Of a stretch of 64,000 nucleotides of DNA, positions 27,158 to 35,769 are shown piece by piece. The stretch comes from Phil1 sp964612925. GTDB lineage: Bacteria > Bacillota > Clostridia > Christensenellales > CAG-138. The stretch lies in NCBI GenBank assembly GCA_964612925.1, contig CAZTFU010000005.1, positions 25,717 to 89,716 on the forward strand. Direction: 5' to 3'. The notes beneath the pieces are model-generated. The model was given only the letters and a program-made list of their open reading frames with translations. It was not told where the DNA came from and searched no databases. Within the stretch, counting starts at the first letter, position 1; each line of letters begins with the position of its first letter. A program made the translations under genes and the position numbers.

Positions 27158-28210
27158 TTATTCGTTGTCCTTATCCTCTTCGTTCGGCTCTTCGGTTTGT
27201 GCGTTGTCCTCTTCACTCGTTGTCTTACATGACGAGCATTCACACTCCTCTTCGGCTTCGGTATTTTCGGCTTCTTCCGTCGCGCAGTTGCATTCGGAAC
27301 ATTCTTCGCATTCGCACACCGCAAGCGGCTTTGGCCACATCAGCGTTCCCGTTTTCTTTTCCCTTACCATCCTTATTATGATAAACGCAAGTATGCACAT
27401 AAACAGCGCAAAGCTGAGTGCCTGCGATACCCTGACTCCGTCCGTCATTCCCGCGGCAGATGGCTTGATTATCCAAAGACTGTCCCCGCGCAGGCCCTCT
27501 ACAAACGTGCGTTCAAGCGAATAAAGCAACACATAAAGGAAGAACGTATCGCCGTCATGCTTCGTGCGCTTGCGTGTAAACCAGAGTATAAAGAACACGA
27601 TAAGGCACCACATGGATTCATAGAAAAATGTTGCAAGGTGCAAATGCGCTCCGTTTGCGGCGGTTGCACACGCAGTACATACGGCCTTATCAAAGTAGTG
27701 CGTACCTTCTATAGGAACGCTTATGGGGAAGTAGCCCAATATCGGGTGTGCGGCAAGCATTTCCTGTGTTACGGGCAGACCATAGGCTTCCTGATTAAAG
27801 AAGTTGCCCCAACGTCCCATCGCCTGCGCAAATACAAGGCCGGGTGCGATAATGTCCGCAAGGGTCAAAAACCGTATTTTTCTTACTTTTGCGAATATGA
27901 ATGCGGCAAGCAAACCGCCTATCACAGCGCCGTATATCGCAAGGCCGCCATTCCATATGTACAGTATGGATATCGGATCGTCAAGATAGCTTTCAAGTTC
28001 AAACAGCACATAATAAAGCCTTGCGCCCACAACGCCCGATGGGATCACAACAAGGCACATATCGGTTACCGTATCCTTTTTAAGCCCCTTGCGGCGTTCC
28101 TCGGTGCATGCAATAACCACTGCCACAATTATGGCCGCCGCCATTATGACTCCGTACCAGTATATGTCCTTGCCGAAAAGGTTAAATGCAACCCTGCTTG
28201 GCATTTCCAT
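27158..28210 (-). CDS. lgt: Prolipoprotein diacylglyceryl transferase with Cys/Glu-rich tail
   Basis: 350 aa membrane enzyme that transfers diacylglycerol from phosphatidylglycerol to the lipobox Cys. The core (residues 1-290) has the expected helices and the signature AQAMGRWGNFFNQEAYG. The family is usually about 260-300 aa. Here the last 55 or so residues are an added hydrophilic tail rich in Glu with about eight Cys in CxC/CxxC spacing (CECEECSECNC, CECSSC). The tail could bind metal; this is inference. It is downstream of the mre-PBP2 cluster by 63 bp. Confidence 0.94.
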   Translation of the reverse strand: MEMPSRVAFNLFGKDIYWYGVIMAAAIIVAVVIACTEERRKGLKKDTVTDMCLVVIPSGVVGARLYYVLFELESYLDDPISILYIWNGGLAIYGAVIGGLLAAFIFAKVRKIRFLTLADIIAPGLVFAQAMGRWGNFFNQEAYGLPVTQEMLAAHPILGYFPISVPIEGTHYFDKAVCTACATAANGAHLHLATFFYESMWCLIVFFILWFTRKRTKHDGDTFFLYVLLYSLERTFVEGLRGDSLWIIKPSAAGMTDGVRVSQALSFALFMCILAFIIIRMVREKKTGTLMWPKPLAVCECEECSECNCATEEAENTEAEEECECSSCKTTSEEDNAQTEEPNEEDKDNE

Positions 28211-28273
28211 TTGTGTTTCCTCCTAAAAATAAATATCTAAAATTGCTTTTGTGCAATTATAAGCACTCGCATA

Positions 28274-31003
28274 TCACGGCACTATGCCGCCTATGTCGAC
28301 AAGCGTTTCCGGTGCCGCGGAATCCTGCTTATTGAAATAATAGGAGTATATTTCTTCCGCCGCACTAACGCCCCACACGCCCGCGTAACCGGAGGGCACG
28401 CATATCACTATCACCAATTCGGCTTCACCTTCGCGCGGAGTGTAGGATACGAACCAGCTTGTGTTTTCAATATCTATTGAATTTATACCTATCTGTGCGG
28501 AGCCCGTCTTGCCCGCTATTCTGTCAAGGTATTTTTCGGTAAACTCCTGTGAGAATTTGCCACCTGCCGTGCCGTGTTCCTCTGCGGACACAACGCCCGT
28601 CATGCCCTGCTTAACGGCAGACCACAGCGCATCCCATTCGGCAGAATCATCTCCTATTGTCGCATAAACATCGGCGGCTTTGTCCTCTACAAGGTTGCCG
28701 TTTTCATCAACTATACGTTCAACTATATTTGCATCATAAACAGTACCCTCATTGGCTATTGCGCTTACATAGCGTGCAACCGCCATTGGCGTAACAAGCG
28801 TTGTACCCTGTCCAAAGCCCGCGCGTATAGTTTGGGTCGGCTTCCACTGTATTTCGTTCAAAAGAGTAACTATTTCGCTCGTCCAATTCTGCGTTATGCT
28901 GAATCCCTCGGGTATGCCAAGTTCGTCACTCAATATTTTGCGGATATCGGGTCCCTTACCGTCAAGGCCGTTGCCGTCCTGAAGCATCATCAGCCGCAGT
29001 GCACACTTTCTTATTGCCTGTTCATCTATTTCCATGCTGCGGCGGGTAACATATTCGCGCAGTCTCTCACGGATCCTGTTGTATATAAGTACCGGCAGAC
29101 TGGTTTTTTGCCCGCTTATATTGAGCTCTCCGTCCTCATTCAAAAGCTCGTTGTCAAAAAGCACCTTCTGTCCGCCGCCTACGCCGCTTGCTTCGCCCGT
29201 AAGCTCGATATTCGTTTTGGTATCAAGGCCGAATTTGCCTATCCATTCGTTAAGTGTATCTATACCCATGCGGTTCGCTATTTCGCAAAAGTAATAGTTA
29301 CACGAATACGTAAGAGCCTGCGTAAGATTTATATTGGCATGGTCGCTGTGATTTTTATAGCTCCAGCAGCGCGGTGCGCCCTGCTTTTGCACGGTCGTTT
29401 TACCGTTTTCATCCGTCGTATAGAAGTAATAATAGCCGCTGTCGCCATGGTCGTTGACAAGTTCCTCTATATCCACTACCCCTTCACTCACGGCCGCTAT
29501 GCCCGTAAGCGGTTTGAATATGGATCCCGGCGCGTAACGTGCGGACACAGCCTTGTTCCTCAACGGAGTGCTCTGCTCCGCCTCCTCACCGAAAAGATAT
29601 TCGCTTTGTTCTTTGGTCAGCCCCTGCATAAACCAGTTCGGATCGTATGACGGGTAGCTTGCGCTTGCAAGCACCTCTCCGTTTTGCGGGTCCATAACGA
29701 CTATTGCGCCCGTTGCGGCAAGATCTATATCCTTACCCTGATATTTTTGCTCTTTTTCGTTCTTTTCGGCATCCTCATCTATCATTTGCTGCTCCTGCTC
29801 CCGCATTTTGGCAATAAGGGTCGAAAGCGCATTTTCACACACGGTCTGCAATTCAATATCAACGGTAAGCATAACATCGTTGCCGTTCGTTGCCGCAATA
29901 TATGAAATTTCCCTTGTTATGCTTAGATTCTTGTTTATTTCAACCTTTCTCTGCCCCTGATGCTCCTTAGTCGCGCCGGTAAGGTATGCCTCCATTGTAT
30001 ATTCAACGCCGGATACACCTATATAATCATCATAGGAGTAGCCCATATCCGTCATATCTATTTGATAATCGCCGTTATCGTTCAAAGCATATGTGCCGTC
30101 ATCATTTTTAAGGTAGTACGGTTCAAGCTGTTCGGCCGTGTACCCCATCGCAATAAGTTTGGATGCGCTTACCGTATCCGCACTTTTTGAAAGATAGCCC
30201 ACGATGTGAGCCGCGGTTTCGCCGCGCGGATATACTCGTGTTGAGCTTTGCGATATCTGTACGCCAACAAGCTCGCTTGAGCGTTCGACAATTTCACTTA
30301 CAACTTCCTGACTTACGTTGTAGGCTATCGTTACAGGCTCATACGCCCTGTAGTTGTTCAGATTGACTTCCTGCCGTATGGATATTATCTTTATTGCCTG
30401 TTCAAATGTATATTCCTCAGGTATATACCATGTCTTTCTAAGGTAGTTGTATGCATATTCGGCAGTGGGCCAAAGATCCATGTTCCATTTTGTCGTATCT
30501 TTGGGATATTCTTTGTAGGCAGGATCCTTTATCGATATATACATACCTTCGCAAAAGTTCTTATAGCGTATTCGGCGCACGCGCTCTATCGCGGTGCTGC
30601 TTTCAACGCCGCTTATTCGCCAATCATATGCTATTTCACCGTTTTCATCCATTACGATATAGGATGTGTTTATCGTTTCGCCGCCGCTTCGTTCAATTAT
30701 TTCTATTGCCTTTATAAGGGATTCGGTATATACGGCGGAATCATAGCTGGTTCTGTTGTCCGCGTCGCGCAAAAATTCAACGTTGTAGCAGGTTTCGCTG
30801 TATGCAAGCACAACGCCGTTTCTGTCAGTTATTTTGCCGCGCTCGCCCTTTACGGCTATTGTTTGGGTGGAACGGCTGTCCGCAGTCTCCGCCCACGTTT
30901 GGCCTTCCTTTATGGTCAGTGTGGCAAGGCGATATATAAGCGCACCCATCATGCACAGCATAAGCAGGCACACTATTATTATGCGGGATATGGGCTTTTT
31001 CAT
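28274..31003 (-). CDS. mrdA: Penicillin-binding protein 2 (elongation transpeptidase)
   Basis: 909 aa, longer than typical PBP2. It has an N-terminal transmembrane helix (residues 7-27), a dimerisation domain starting GERGKITDRNG, then the transpeptidase with SxxK (APGSIFK, Ser near 492), SxN (SCN near 568) and KTG (near 830). It crosslinks peptidoglycan of the lateral wall with MreBCD and RodA. It overlaps mreD by 4 bp. The extra length comes mainly from acidic insertions near residues 410-430 and 640-700. Confidence 0.95.
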   Translation of the reverse strand: MKKPISRIIIVCLLMLCMMGALIYRLATLTIKEGQTWAETADSRSTQTIAVKGERGKITDRNGVVLAYSETCYNVEFLRDADNRTSYDSAVYTESLIKAIEIIERSGGETINTSYIVMDENGEIAYDWRISGVESSTAIERVRRIRYKNFCEGMYISIKDPAYKEYPKDTTKWNMDLWPTAEYAYNYLRKTWYIPEEYTFEQAIKIISIRQEVNLNNYRAYEPVTIAYNVSQEVVSEIVERSSELVGVQISQSSTRVYPRGETAAHIVGYLSKSADTVSASKLIAMGYTAEQLEPYYLKNDDGTYALNDNGDYQIDMTDMGYSYDDYIGVSGVEYTMEAYLTGATKEHQGQRKVEINKNLSITREISYIAATNGNDVMLTVDIELQTVCENALSTLIAKMREQEQQMIDEDAEKNEKEQKYQGKDIDLAATGAIVVMDPQNGEVLASASYPSYDPNWFMQGLTKEQSEYLFGEEAEQSTPLRNKAVSARYAPGSIFKPLTGIAAVSEGVVDIEELVNDHGDSGYYYFYTTDENGKTTVQKQGAPRCWSYKNHSDHANINLTQALTYSCNYYFCEIANRMGIDTLNEWIGKFGLDTKTNIELTGEASGVGGGQKVLFDNELLNEDGELNISGQKTSLPVLIYNRIRERLREYVTRRSMEIDEQAIRKCALRLMMLQDGNGLDGKGPDIRKILSDELGIPEGFSITQNWTSEIVTLLNEIQWKPTQTIRAGFGQGTTLVTPMAVARYVSAIANEGTVYDANIVERIVDENGNLVEDKAADVYATIGDDSAEWDALWSAVKQGMTGVVSAEEHGTAGGKFSQEFTEKYLDRIAGKTGSAQIGINSIDIENTSWFVSYTPREGEAELVIVICVPSGYAGVWGVSAAEEIYSYYFNKQDSAAPETLVDIGGIVP

Positions 31004-31533
31004 CTTGCGCCTCCTTGGGCGCGGCTGTCGCGTTCATAATTATGTTCCACCTTCAGCTGCCCCGCAAGTGCCCTGCGCATAAGTGCGTGCAGCGGCATGC
31101 ACAATACCGCCGTAAATACACTACACGGCAGTATATATGTGCCGAGTATTGCAAAAAAGTCGAACTCCGCTCCGTTTATGGCGGAAGCCAAGGCCATTGC
31201 GCATTCCTTGAATACGGCACCGCACATGGCAACAAGCGCGGGAATGATTATATTGTCCGCATAGTATTTCTGATAAAATGCCCCGCCTATCATGCCCGCA
31301 AACATATAGCCCATTGCACTTATGCCTACCATCGGCGAAAAGAGCACATCCGCAATAAGCCCTATCACAACGCCGAATATCGCGCCGTTTTTCATGCCCA
31401 AAAGCACGCCGAGGCTTGCCGTAAGTGCCATTATCATGTCCGGCCTTATTCCGCCTATATTCACCCTTGCAAAAAATACAGAATCAAGATAAAGCCCCAC
31501 CGCAGCGGCTATAACTATATATAACCTTCGCAT
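31000..31533 (-). CDS. mreD: Rod-shape protein MreD
   Basis: 177 aa with five or six hydrophobic helices covering nearly all of the protein, the MreD pattern. IGGIRPDMIMALTASLGVLLG near residue 27 is the most conserved block. It works with MreC in the membrane elongasome. It follows mreC by 3 bp and overlaps mrdA. Confidence 0.92.
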   Translation of the reverse strand: MRRLYIVIAAAVGLYLDSVFFARVNIGGIRPDMIMALTASLGVLLGMKNGAIFGVVIGLIADVLFSPMVGISAMGYMFAGMIGGAFYQKYYADNIIIPALVAMCGAVFKECAMALASAINGAEFDFFAILGTYILPCSVFTAVLCMPLHALMRRALAGQLKVEHNYERDSRAQGGAR

Positions 31534-31536
31534 GGG

Positions 31537-32376
31537 CTACTCCACCTCCGTTTTTTCTATAAGCACAAGCACCTCTTCAAGGTGTCCGAAATCAACGGCA
31601 CTCTCCACTATGGCATTTGATTCCGTACCCTCTGCGGAGCGGCGAGTAACCTCCGTTACGGTGCCCACCACTATGGATTTGGGGAATATGCTGCTCATGC
31701 CGCTTGTAACAATCTTATCCCCCGGAACCAAGTCAAAGCCGCTCGGCAGATAATAAAGCTCAAGCTGATTGTCCCCATCCGCGGAAAACGCTCCGCGCAC
31801 AACGCCGATATCCCTTGTTCGTTCCACCATAACGCTGACCTCGCTTGAGGCGTCTATTATCGAGGTTACCTTGCTCCAGTTTGCACCGACCTCAATTACG
31901 CGCCCTATAAGCCCATCCGCGCAAACAACGCTCATATCCTTTTCAATGCCCTTGTTGCGTCCTGCGTTTATTGTGAACGTTTCAAACCATATGCCTTGGC
32001 TGTTGCCCGTAACAACGGCGGTCACATATTCGTAGTTTTCAAGTGTTTCAACATAGTTCAGCAGTTCTTTAAGCCGTTCGTTTTCCGCCTTCAGTGCCGA
32101 ATTTTCAACCTCCGCCTGCTCAAGCTGAGCCATGCGCACCTTGAGCTGTTCAAGTTCCTTATCCGCATCGCTTGTTTTGAATATGCGCTGTACGAAGTTT
32201 ATTATTCCGTTGGAAGCCTTTGCCGCAAACGTCTGCACCGGCTGTAGTACGGAGCCGAGCGTACTTTCCACCCACGATACCGACCTGTCCGCACTCGTTA
32301 TGAACGCAAGTACCCCAAGCAGCAGTATCGCGACCAGCATTATTATAAGCGGCTTGTTTTTGAATATTCCGCGCAT
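31537..32376 (-). CDS. mreC: Rod-shape protein MreC
   Basis: 279 aa. An N-terminal membrane helix (residues 10-27) is followed by a coiled coil (about 65-105, ELEQLKVRMAQLEQAEVENSALKAEN-like) and two beta-barrel domains with the conserved DGLIGRVIEVG and LVPGDKIVTSGMSSIFPKS. It scaffolds PBP2 outside the membrane. It lies 111 bp downstream of mreB and 3 bp upstream of mreD. Confidence 0.95.
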   Translation of the reverse strand: MRGIFKNKPLIIMLVAILLLGVLAFITSADRSVSWVESTLGSVLQPVQTFAAKASNGIINFVQRIFKTSDADKELEQLKVRMAQLEQAEVENSALKAENERLKELLNYVETLENYEYVTAVVTGNSQGIWFETFTINAGRNKGIEKDMSVVCADGLIGRVIEVGANWSKVTSIIDASSEVSVMVERTRDIGVVRGAFSADGDNQLELYYLPSGFDLVPGDKIVTSGMSSIFPKSIVVGTVTEVTRRSAEGTESNAIVESAVDFGHLEEVLVLIEKTEVE

Positions 32377-32487
32377 TTCGGCTCCCTTTCCTCAGTAATA
32401 TGCCAACAGCATACTTTGACTTATTTATTATAATGGTTTGCCGCCATGCGTGCAAGAAGATTGCGCAAAACGTCACACTAAGTTAAA

Positions 32488-33519
32488 CTATGCGTACATT
32501 TGCGTTTGGCCTATCACCCCCGCTTCATTCAGCTTCATCGCTCCAAGTGCTACACAGTACATCGGATCCTCCGCAATTCTCACGTTGAGCCCTGTTTCGT
32601 GGGCTATCAGCTTGTCAAGTCCCCTAAGCTGTGCCCCTCCTCCGCTTAAAACAATGCCCGTATCCATTATGTCTCCCGCAAGCTCGGGCGGGGTATCGGC
32701 AAGGGTGCGCCTTACGGCGTCCGCAACCCGCCTTACTTCATTGGCTATTGCGTGGCTCACTTCCGAGCCGTTGAGCCATACTGTTTCGGGCAAACCCGTT
32801 TTTATGCTCCTGCCCTTGAAACGGCTCCTTTCCGTGCCGCCTATAAGTGCCGCGCCGAGTTTGAGTTTTATCTCCTCCGCAGTCTTTTCGCCTATCCTTA
32901 CCCCATATTGTGACGAGATGTATTCCTTTATTGCCGCATCCATATTCCGTCCGCCCGTTTTTATACTGCAATATGATGCTATTCCGCCAAGGCTTATTAC
33001 TGCCGCATCCGTCGTGCCGCCACCTATATCGACTATCATGCTGCCCACGGGCTCCATAACGTCAAGCCCCGCGCCCGCGGCCGCGGCAAGCGGCTCACTT
33101 AGAACCGTTACCTCGCGCACACCGCACGCCCTTACCGCATCGATAAGCGCACGCCGTTCAAGCTCGGTTGCGCACATCGGCAGGCATATTGCAAGCCTTG
33201 TACCCGCCGCTCCGCGTCTTTTCGAGAAGGCTCTTTTGAAAAACTCCTCCAGCATCTCTCTTACAAGTGACATATCCGCTATAACGCCGTCCTTCATCGG
33301 GTAAACCACGTTCACCCCACCGGGCGTTCTGCCGTGAAGGCGTATCGCCTCCGCTCCGCACGCACACATTGTGCTGTTTTCTCCTTCGTCGGTATAAAAT
33401 GCCGCCGCAGTGGGCTCATTAAGCGTTATGCCGCGCCCCTCTACCGCAATGACGGTATTAACCGTGCCGAGATCGACCGCCGCATACTGTGCAAACAAAC
33501 TACCAAAAGAAAAAGGCAT
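32488..33519 (-). CDS. mreB: Actin-like rod-shape determinant MreB
   Basis: 343 aa actin-fold ATPase that guides lateral wall synthesis. Phosphate 1 motif DLGTVNT, phosphate 2 DIGGGTTD and the adenosine motif LSGGGAQLRG are visible. It begins MPFSFGSLFAQYAAVDLG, where the amphipathic N-terminus may aid membrane binding. GGGAGGGTAACAT precedes ATG 33519. A family A element sits 99 bp upstream, between mreB and the preceding ABC permease gene. Confidence 0.95.
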   Translation of the reverse strand: MPFSFGSLFAQYAAVDLGTVNTVIAVEGRGITLNEPTAAAFYTDEGENSTMCACGAEAIRLHGRTPGGVNVVYPMKDGVIADMSLVREMLEEFFKRAFSKRRGAAGTRLAICLPMCATELERRALIDAVRACGVREVTVLSEPLAAAAGAGLDVMEPVGSMIVDIGGGTTDAAVISLGGIASYCSIKTGGRNMDAAIKEYISSQYGVRIGEKTAEEIKLKLGAALIGGTERSRFKGRSIKTGLPETVWLNGSEVSHAIANEVRRVADAVRRTLADTPPELAGDIMDTGIVLSGGGAQLRGLDKLIAHETGLNVRIAEDPMYCVALGAMKLNEAGVIGQTQMYA

Positions 33520-33618
33520 ATGTTACCCTCCCAAACAACTTTTATGCCTTGGAGTATTGCCGCCATGCTTATCGCCTATACATATGCTTAAACGATTTAT
33601 ATGTGTCGGCGCGGCATT

Positions 33619-33898
33619 AGGCCCTCTGAAATAAGAAACACACGGTTTTGAGGTGCTATTTTGCACCCTGACTTTAGAAAAATGCTCGAAGATACGCCCC
33701 GGTATCTTACTGCGCTTTTTCTTCGTCATGGCACAAAATATCTACCTCAAAACTGCTTAGCACCTAAAAAGAGCAATGTTTGTGCTAAGCACAAGGCACG
33801 AGGGCGAAGCCATACTGGAGGTATGACAAGGCCCGAGTAACGAAGCGATTGGCCAAACAGTGCCTTTTTAGGCGTATGTTTCTTATCTCAGAGGGCCT
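33619..33898 (+). mobile_element. Family A MITE-like element, copy 2
   Basis: 280 bp. The terminal inverted repeats start AGGCCCTCTGAAATAAGAA on the left and, inverted, AGGCCCTCTGAGATAAGAA on the right, 21 of 22 matching. TT flanks both ends, a possible 2-bp duplication. Its right end lies inside the last codons of the ABC permease gene. It has no conserved open frame. Internal inverted arms CCTAAAAAG / CTTTTTAGG suggest strong secondary structure. Confidence 0.88.
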
Positions 33899-34709
33899 TT
33901 ACAAGCTTCTTTTCGATATATGCCACGGCATAGTACATAATTGCCGCCAATATGCACAGCACGACTATACTCGCCATTACCATATCAAGCTTAAATACCT
34001 GCCCGCCGTATACTATAAGATAACCGAGCCCCGCCTTTGACACGAGATATTCACCCACTATAACGCCAACCCAGCTCATTCCAACGCTTATTTTTAGCGC
34101 ATTCATTATAGTGGGCAACGATGCGGGCAGCACCACCATGGTAAATATTTGCAGCTTGCTTGCGCCGAGCGTTTTCATAAGCAGTTGCTTTTCGCCCGTT
34201 ATTTCGTTAAAGCCCGCAAGCACCGTCATTATGGTCACAACGTAGGATATTAGCAGTGCCATTACTACTATGCTCGCAACGCCCGCGCCGAACCACACAA
34301 TAAGTATCGGTCCCAATGCTATTTTGGGCAGTGCGTTCAGTACAACAAGGTATGGATCAAGCACCTCGTTAAGTGCGGGCCACCACCAGAGCGCAACCGC
34401 GCTCAGCGTGCCCGCCGCGGTGCCCAATATAAAGCCGAGCACGGTTTCATACAGTGTTATCCCTATATGCTCAAAAAGTTCACCCGCAGAGTAAAGCCGC
34501 GCAACGGTTTCCATTACCCTTACGGGAGAGCTTGCAATAAACGGATCGATTATTCCTATCCGAGTGAAAAGCTCCCATAGTGCCACCACCGTTACAAGCA
34601 CCGCCCACCGTGCAAAAGTCACATTGCGCCTGTGGCGGCCTATTGAAGCAAGATAGCGCATATGCTCCGATGAATACTGTGCATCATAACGTTCTTTATG
34701 TTTCCGCAT
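33888..34709 (-). CDS. ABC transporter permease (SsuC/TauC-like)
   Basis: 273 aa inner-membrane permease of the nitrate/sulfonate/taurine type, with about six helices and the EAA-like loop KTLGASKLQIFTMVVLPASLPTIMNALK near residue 180 (contact with the ATPase). ATG 34709 is chosen because GGGGGGAAC precedes it; it overlaps the ATPase gene by 14 bp. The last codons (KAL-stop) lie inside the family A terminal repeat, so the original C-terminus has been replaced or trimmed. No substrate-binding protein gene is nearby. Confidence 0.88.
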   Translation of the reverse strand: MRKHKERYDAQYSSEHMRYLASIGRHRRNVTFARWAVLVTVVALWELFTRIGIIDPFIASSPVRVMETVARLYSAGELFEHIGITLYETVLGFILGTAAGTLSAVALWWWPALNEVLDPYLVVLNALPKIALGPILIVWFGAGVASIVVMALLISYVVTIMTVLAGFNEITGEKQLLMKTLGASKLQIFTMVVLPASLPTIMNALKISVGMSWVGVIVGEYLVSKAGLGYLIVYGGQVFKLDMVMASIVVLCILAAIMYYAVAYIEKKLVKAL

Positions 34710-35451
34710 GGTCAAGTTCCCCCCATATAGTATTAAAATAGGTTTTGAAGTTTTCCGCATTGCGCCTGAGCAGCGGCCTTTCCTCGACTATGTCTATATA
34801 ATGCTCCGCTTTAAGGCTTGTAGGGCGTGCGCTGAATACAAGCACTCTGTCGCCCATGGATATGGCCTCCGAAATATCGTGCGTAACGAGTATTGCCGTT
34901 TTGCCTTCGCGTTTGAGTATGGAATGTACCTCATCACAAAGCATCAGCCGCGTTTGAAAATCAAGTGCGGAAAAGGGCTCGTCAAGCAGCAGCAACTCCG
35001 GCTGCATGGCAAGTGTGCGTATAAGTGCCACTTTTTGCCTCATTCCACCCGAAAGCTGACTTGGGTATCGCCTTATGAATTCGCCAAGGCCGTATGTGTC
35101 TATAAGCTTCAACGCGTATTCGCGCGAGGCGGCGTCAAGCTCCTTGCGTACTTCAAGCCCCAGTAGCACATTCCCTTCCACCGTGCGCCAATCAAGCAGA
35201 TGGTCGCGCTGTAACATATAGCCCGATCTTGCGCAGTTCAGCTTAACGCGGCCGCCGCTCGGTTCGGCAATTCCCGCGGCTATGCTTAATACGCTTGTTT
35301 TCCCGCAGCCGCTTGGCCCGACTATCGACACGAACTCTCCCCGCTTTACATTAAAGCTCAAGTTCGCTATAGCGGCCGTTTCGCCCTGCGCGTCATGATA
35401 ATTAAGGCTTACGCCGTCAAATTCAAGTATATATGCTTTATCGCCGTTCAT
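34696..35451 (-). CDS. ABC transporter ATPase (SsuB/TauB-like)
   Basis: 251 aa. Walker A GPSGCGKTS near residue 42, signature LSGGMRQK, Walker B LLLLDEPFSALD and the switch His in VTHDISEA. It powers the adjacent permease, probably for sulfonate, nitrate or thiamine-precursor-type substrates; the family does not decide which. ATG 35451 is chosen because ATGGAGGCCAAT lies directly before it, over the longer frame from 35523. Confidence 0.9.
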   Translation of the reverse strand: MNGDKAYILEFDGVSLNYHDAQGETAAIANLSFNVKRGEFVSIVGPSGCGKTSVLSIAAGIAEPSGGRVKLNCARSGYMLQRDHLLDWRTVEGNVLLGLEVRKELDAASREYALKLIDTYGLGEFIRRYPSQLSGGMRQKVALIRTLAMQPELLLLDEPFSALDFQTRLMLCDEVHSILKREGKTAILVTHDISEAISMGDRVLVFSARPTSLKAEHYIDIVEERPLLRRNAENFKTYFNTIWGELDHAET

Positions 35452-35580
35452 ATTGGCCTCCATATGGTTATATAACCAATGTATTCCGAATTCGTTCCAT
35501 CCGTGCGGCAATATGCGGCACATAAACCCGTGGCAAAGGGTAATGCGTCTGCGTATTATACTATATAAGGAGGGATAATT

Positions 35581-35766
35581 ATGTTACAGCGAAGGCCGGC
35601 AACAGTATATGTAAAAAGGCGGTGCGTAAAACGAAAGACGCTACGCTCCGCCGTGCTGTTCATGCTGATTCTTATTGTGCTTCTGTGCTGCGATATCAAT
35701 TTTTTGCTTGCCGTAATGCTAAGCGGTGCAACCGTTGTGGCACTTAGGCTGCTTACCCTGCCATGA
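35581..35766 (+). CDS. Small basic single-pass membrane protein
   Basis: 61 aa, unknown family. The N-terminal half is strongly basic (RRPATVYVKRRCVKRK), followed by a hydrophobic stretch of about 35 residues that could span the membrane once or as a hairpin. A full-strength ribosome site AAGGAGGGATAATT precedes ATG 35581, and a TATACT -10 lies at 35557-35562 without a good -35. It is divergent from the ABC genes and ends 4 bp before the convergent DUF2812 gene. The ribosome site argues that it is real. Confidence 0.5.
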   Translation: MLQRRPATVYVKRRCVKRKTLRSAVLFMLILIVLLCCDINFLLAVMLSGATVVALRLLTLP

Positions 35767-35769
35767 TGT

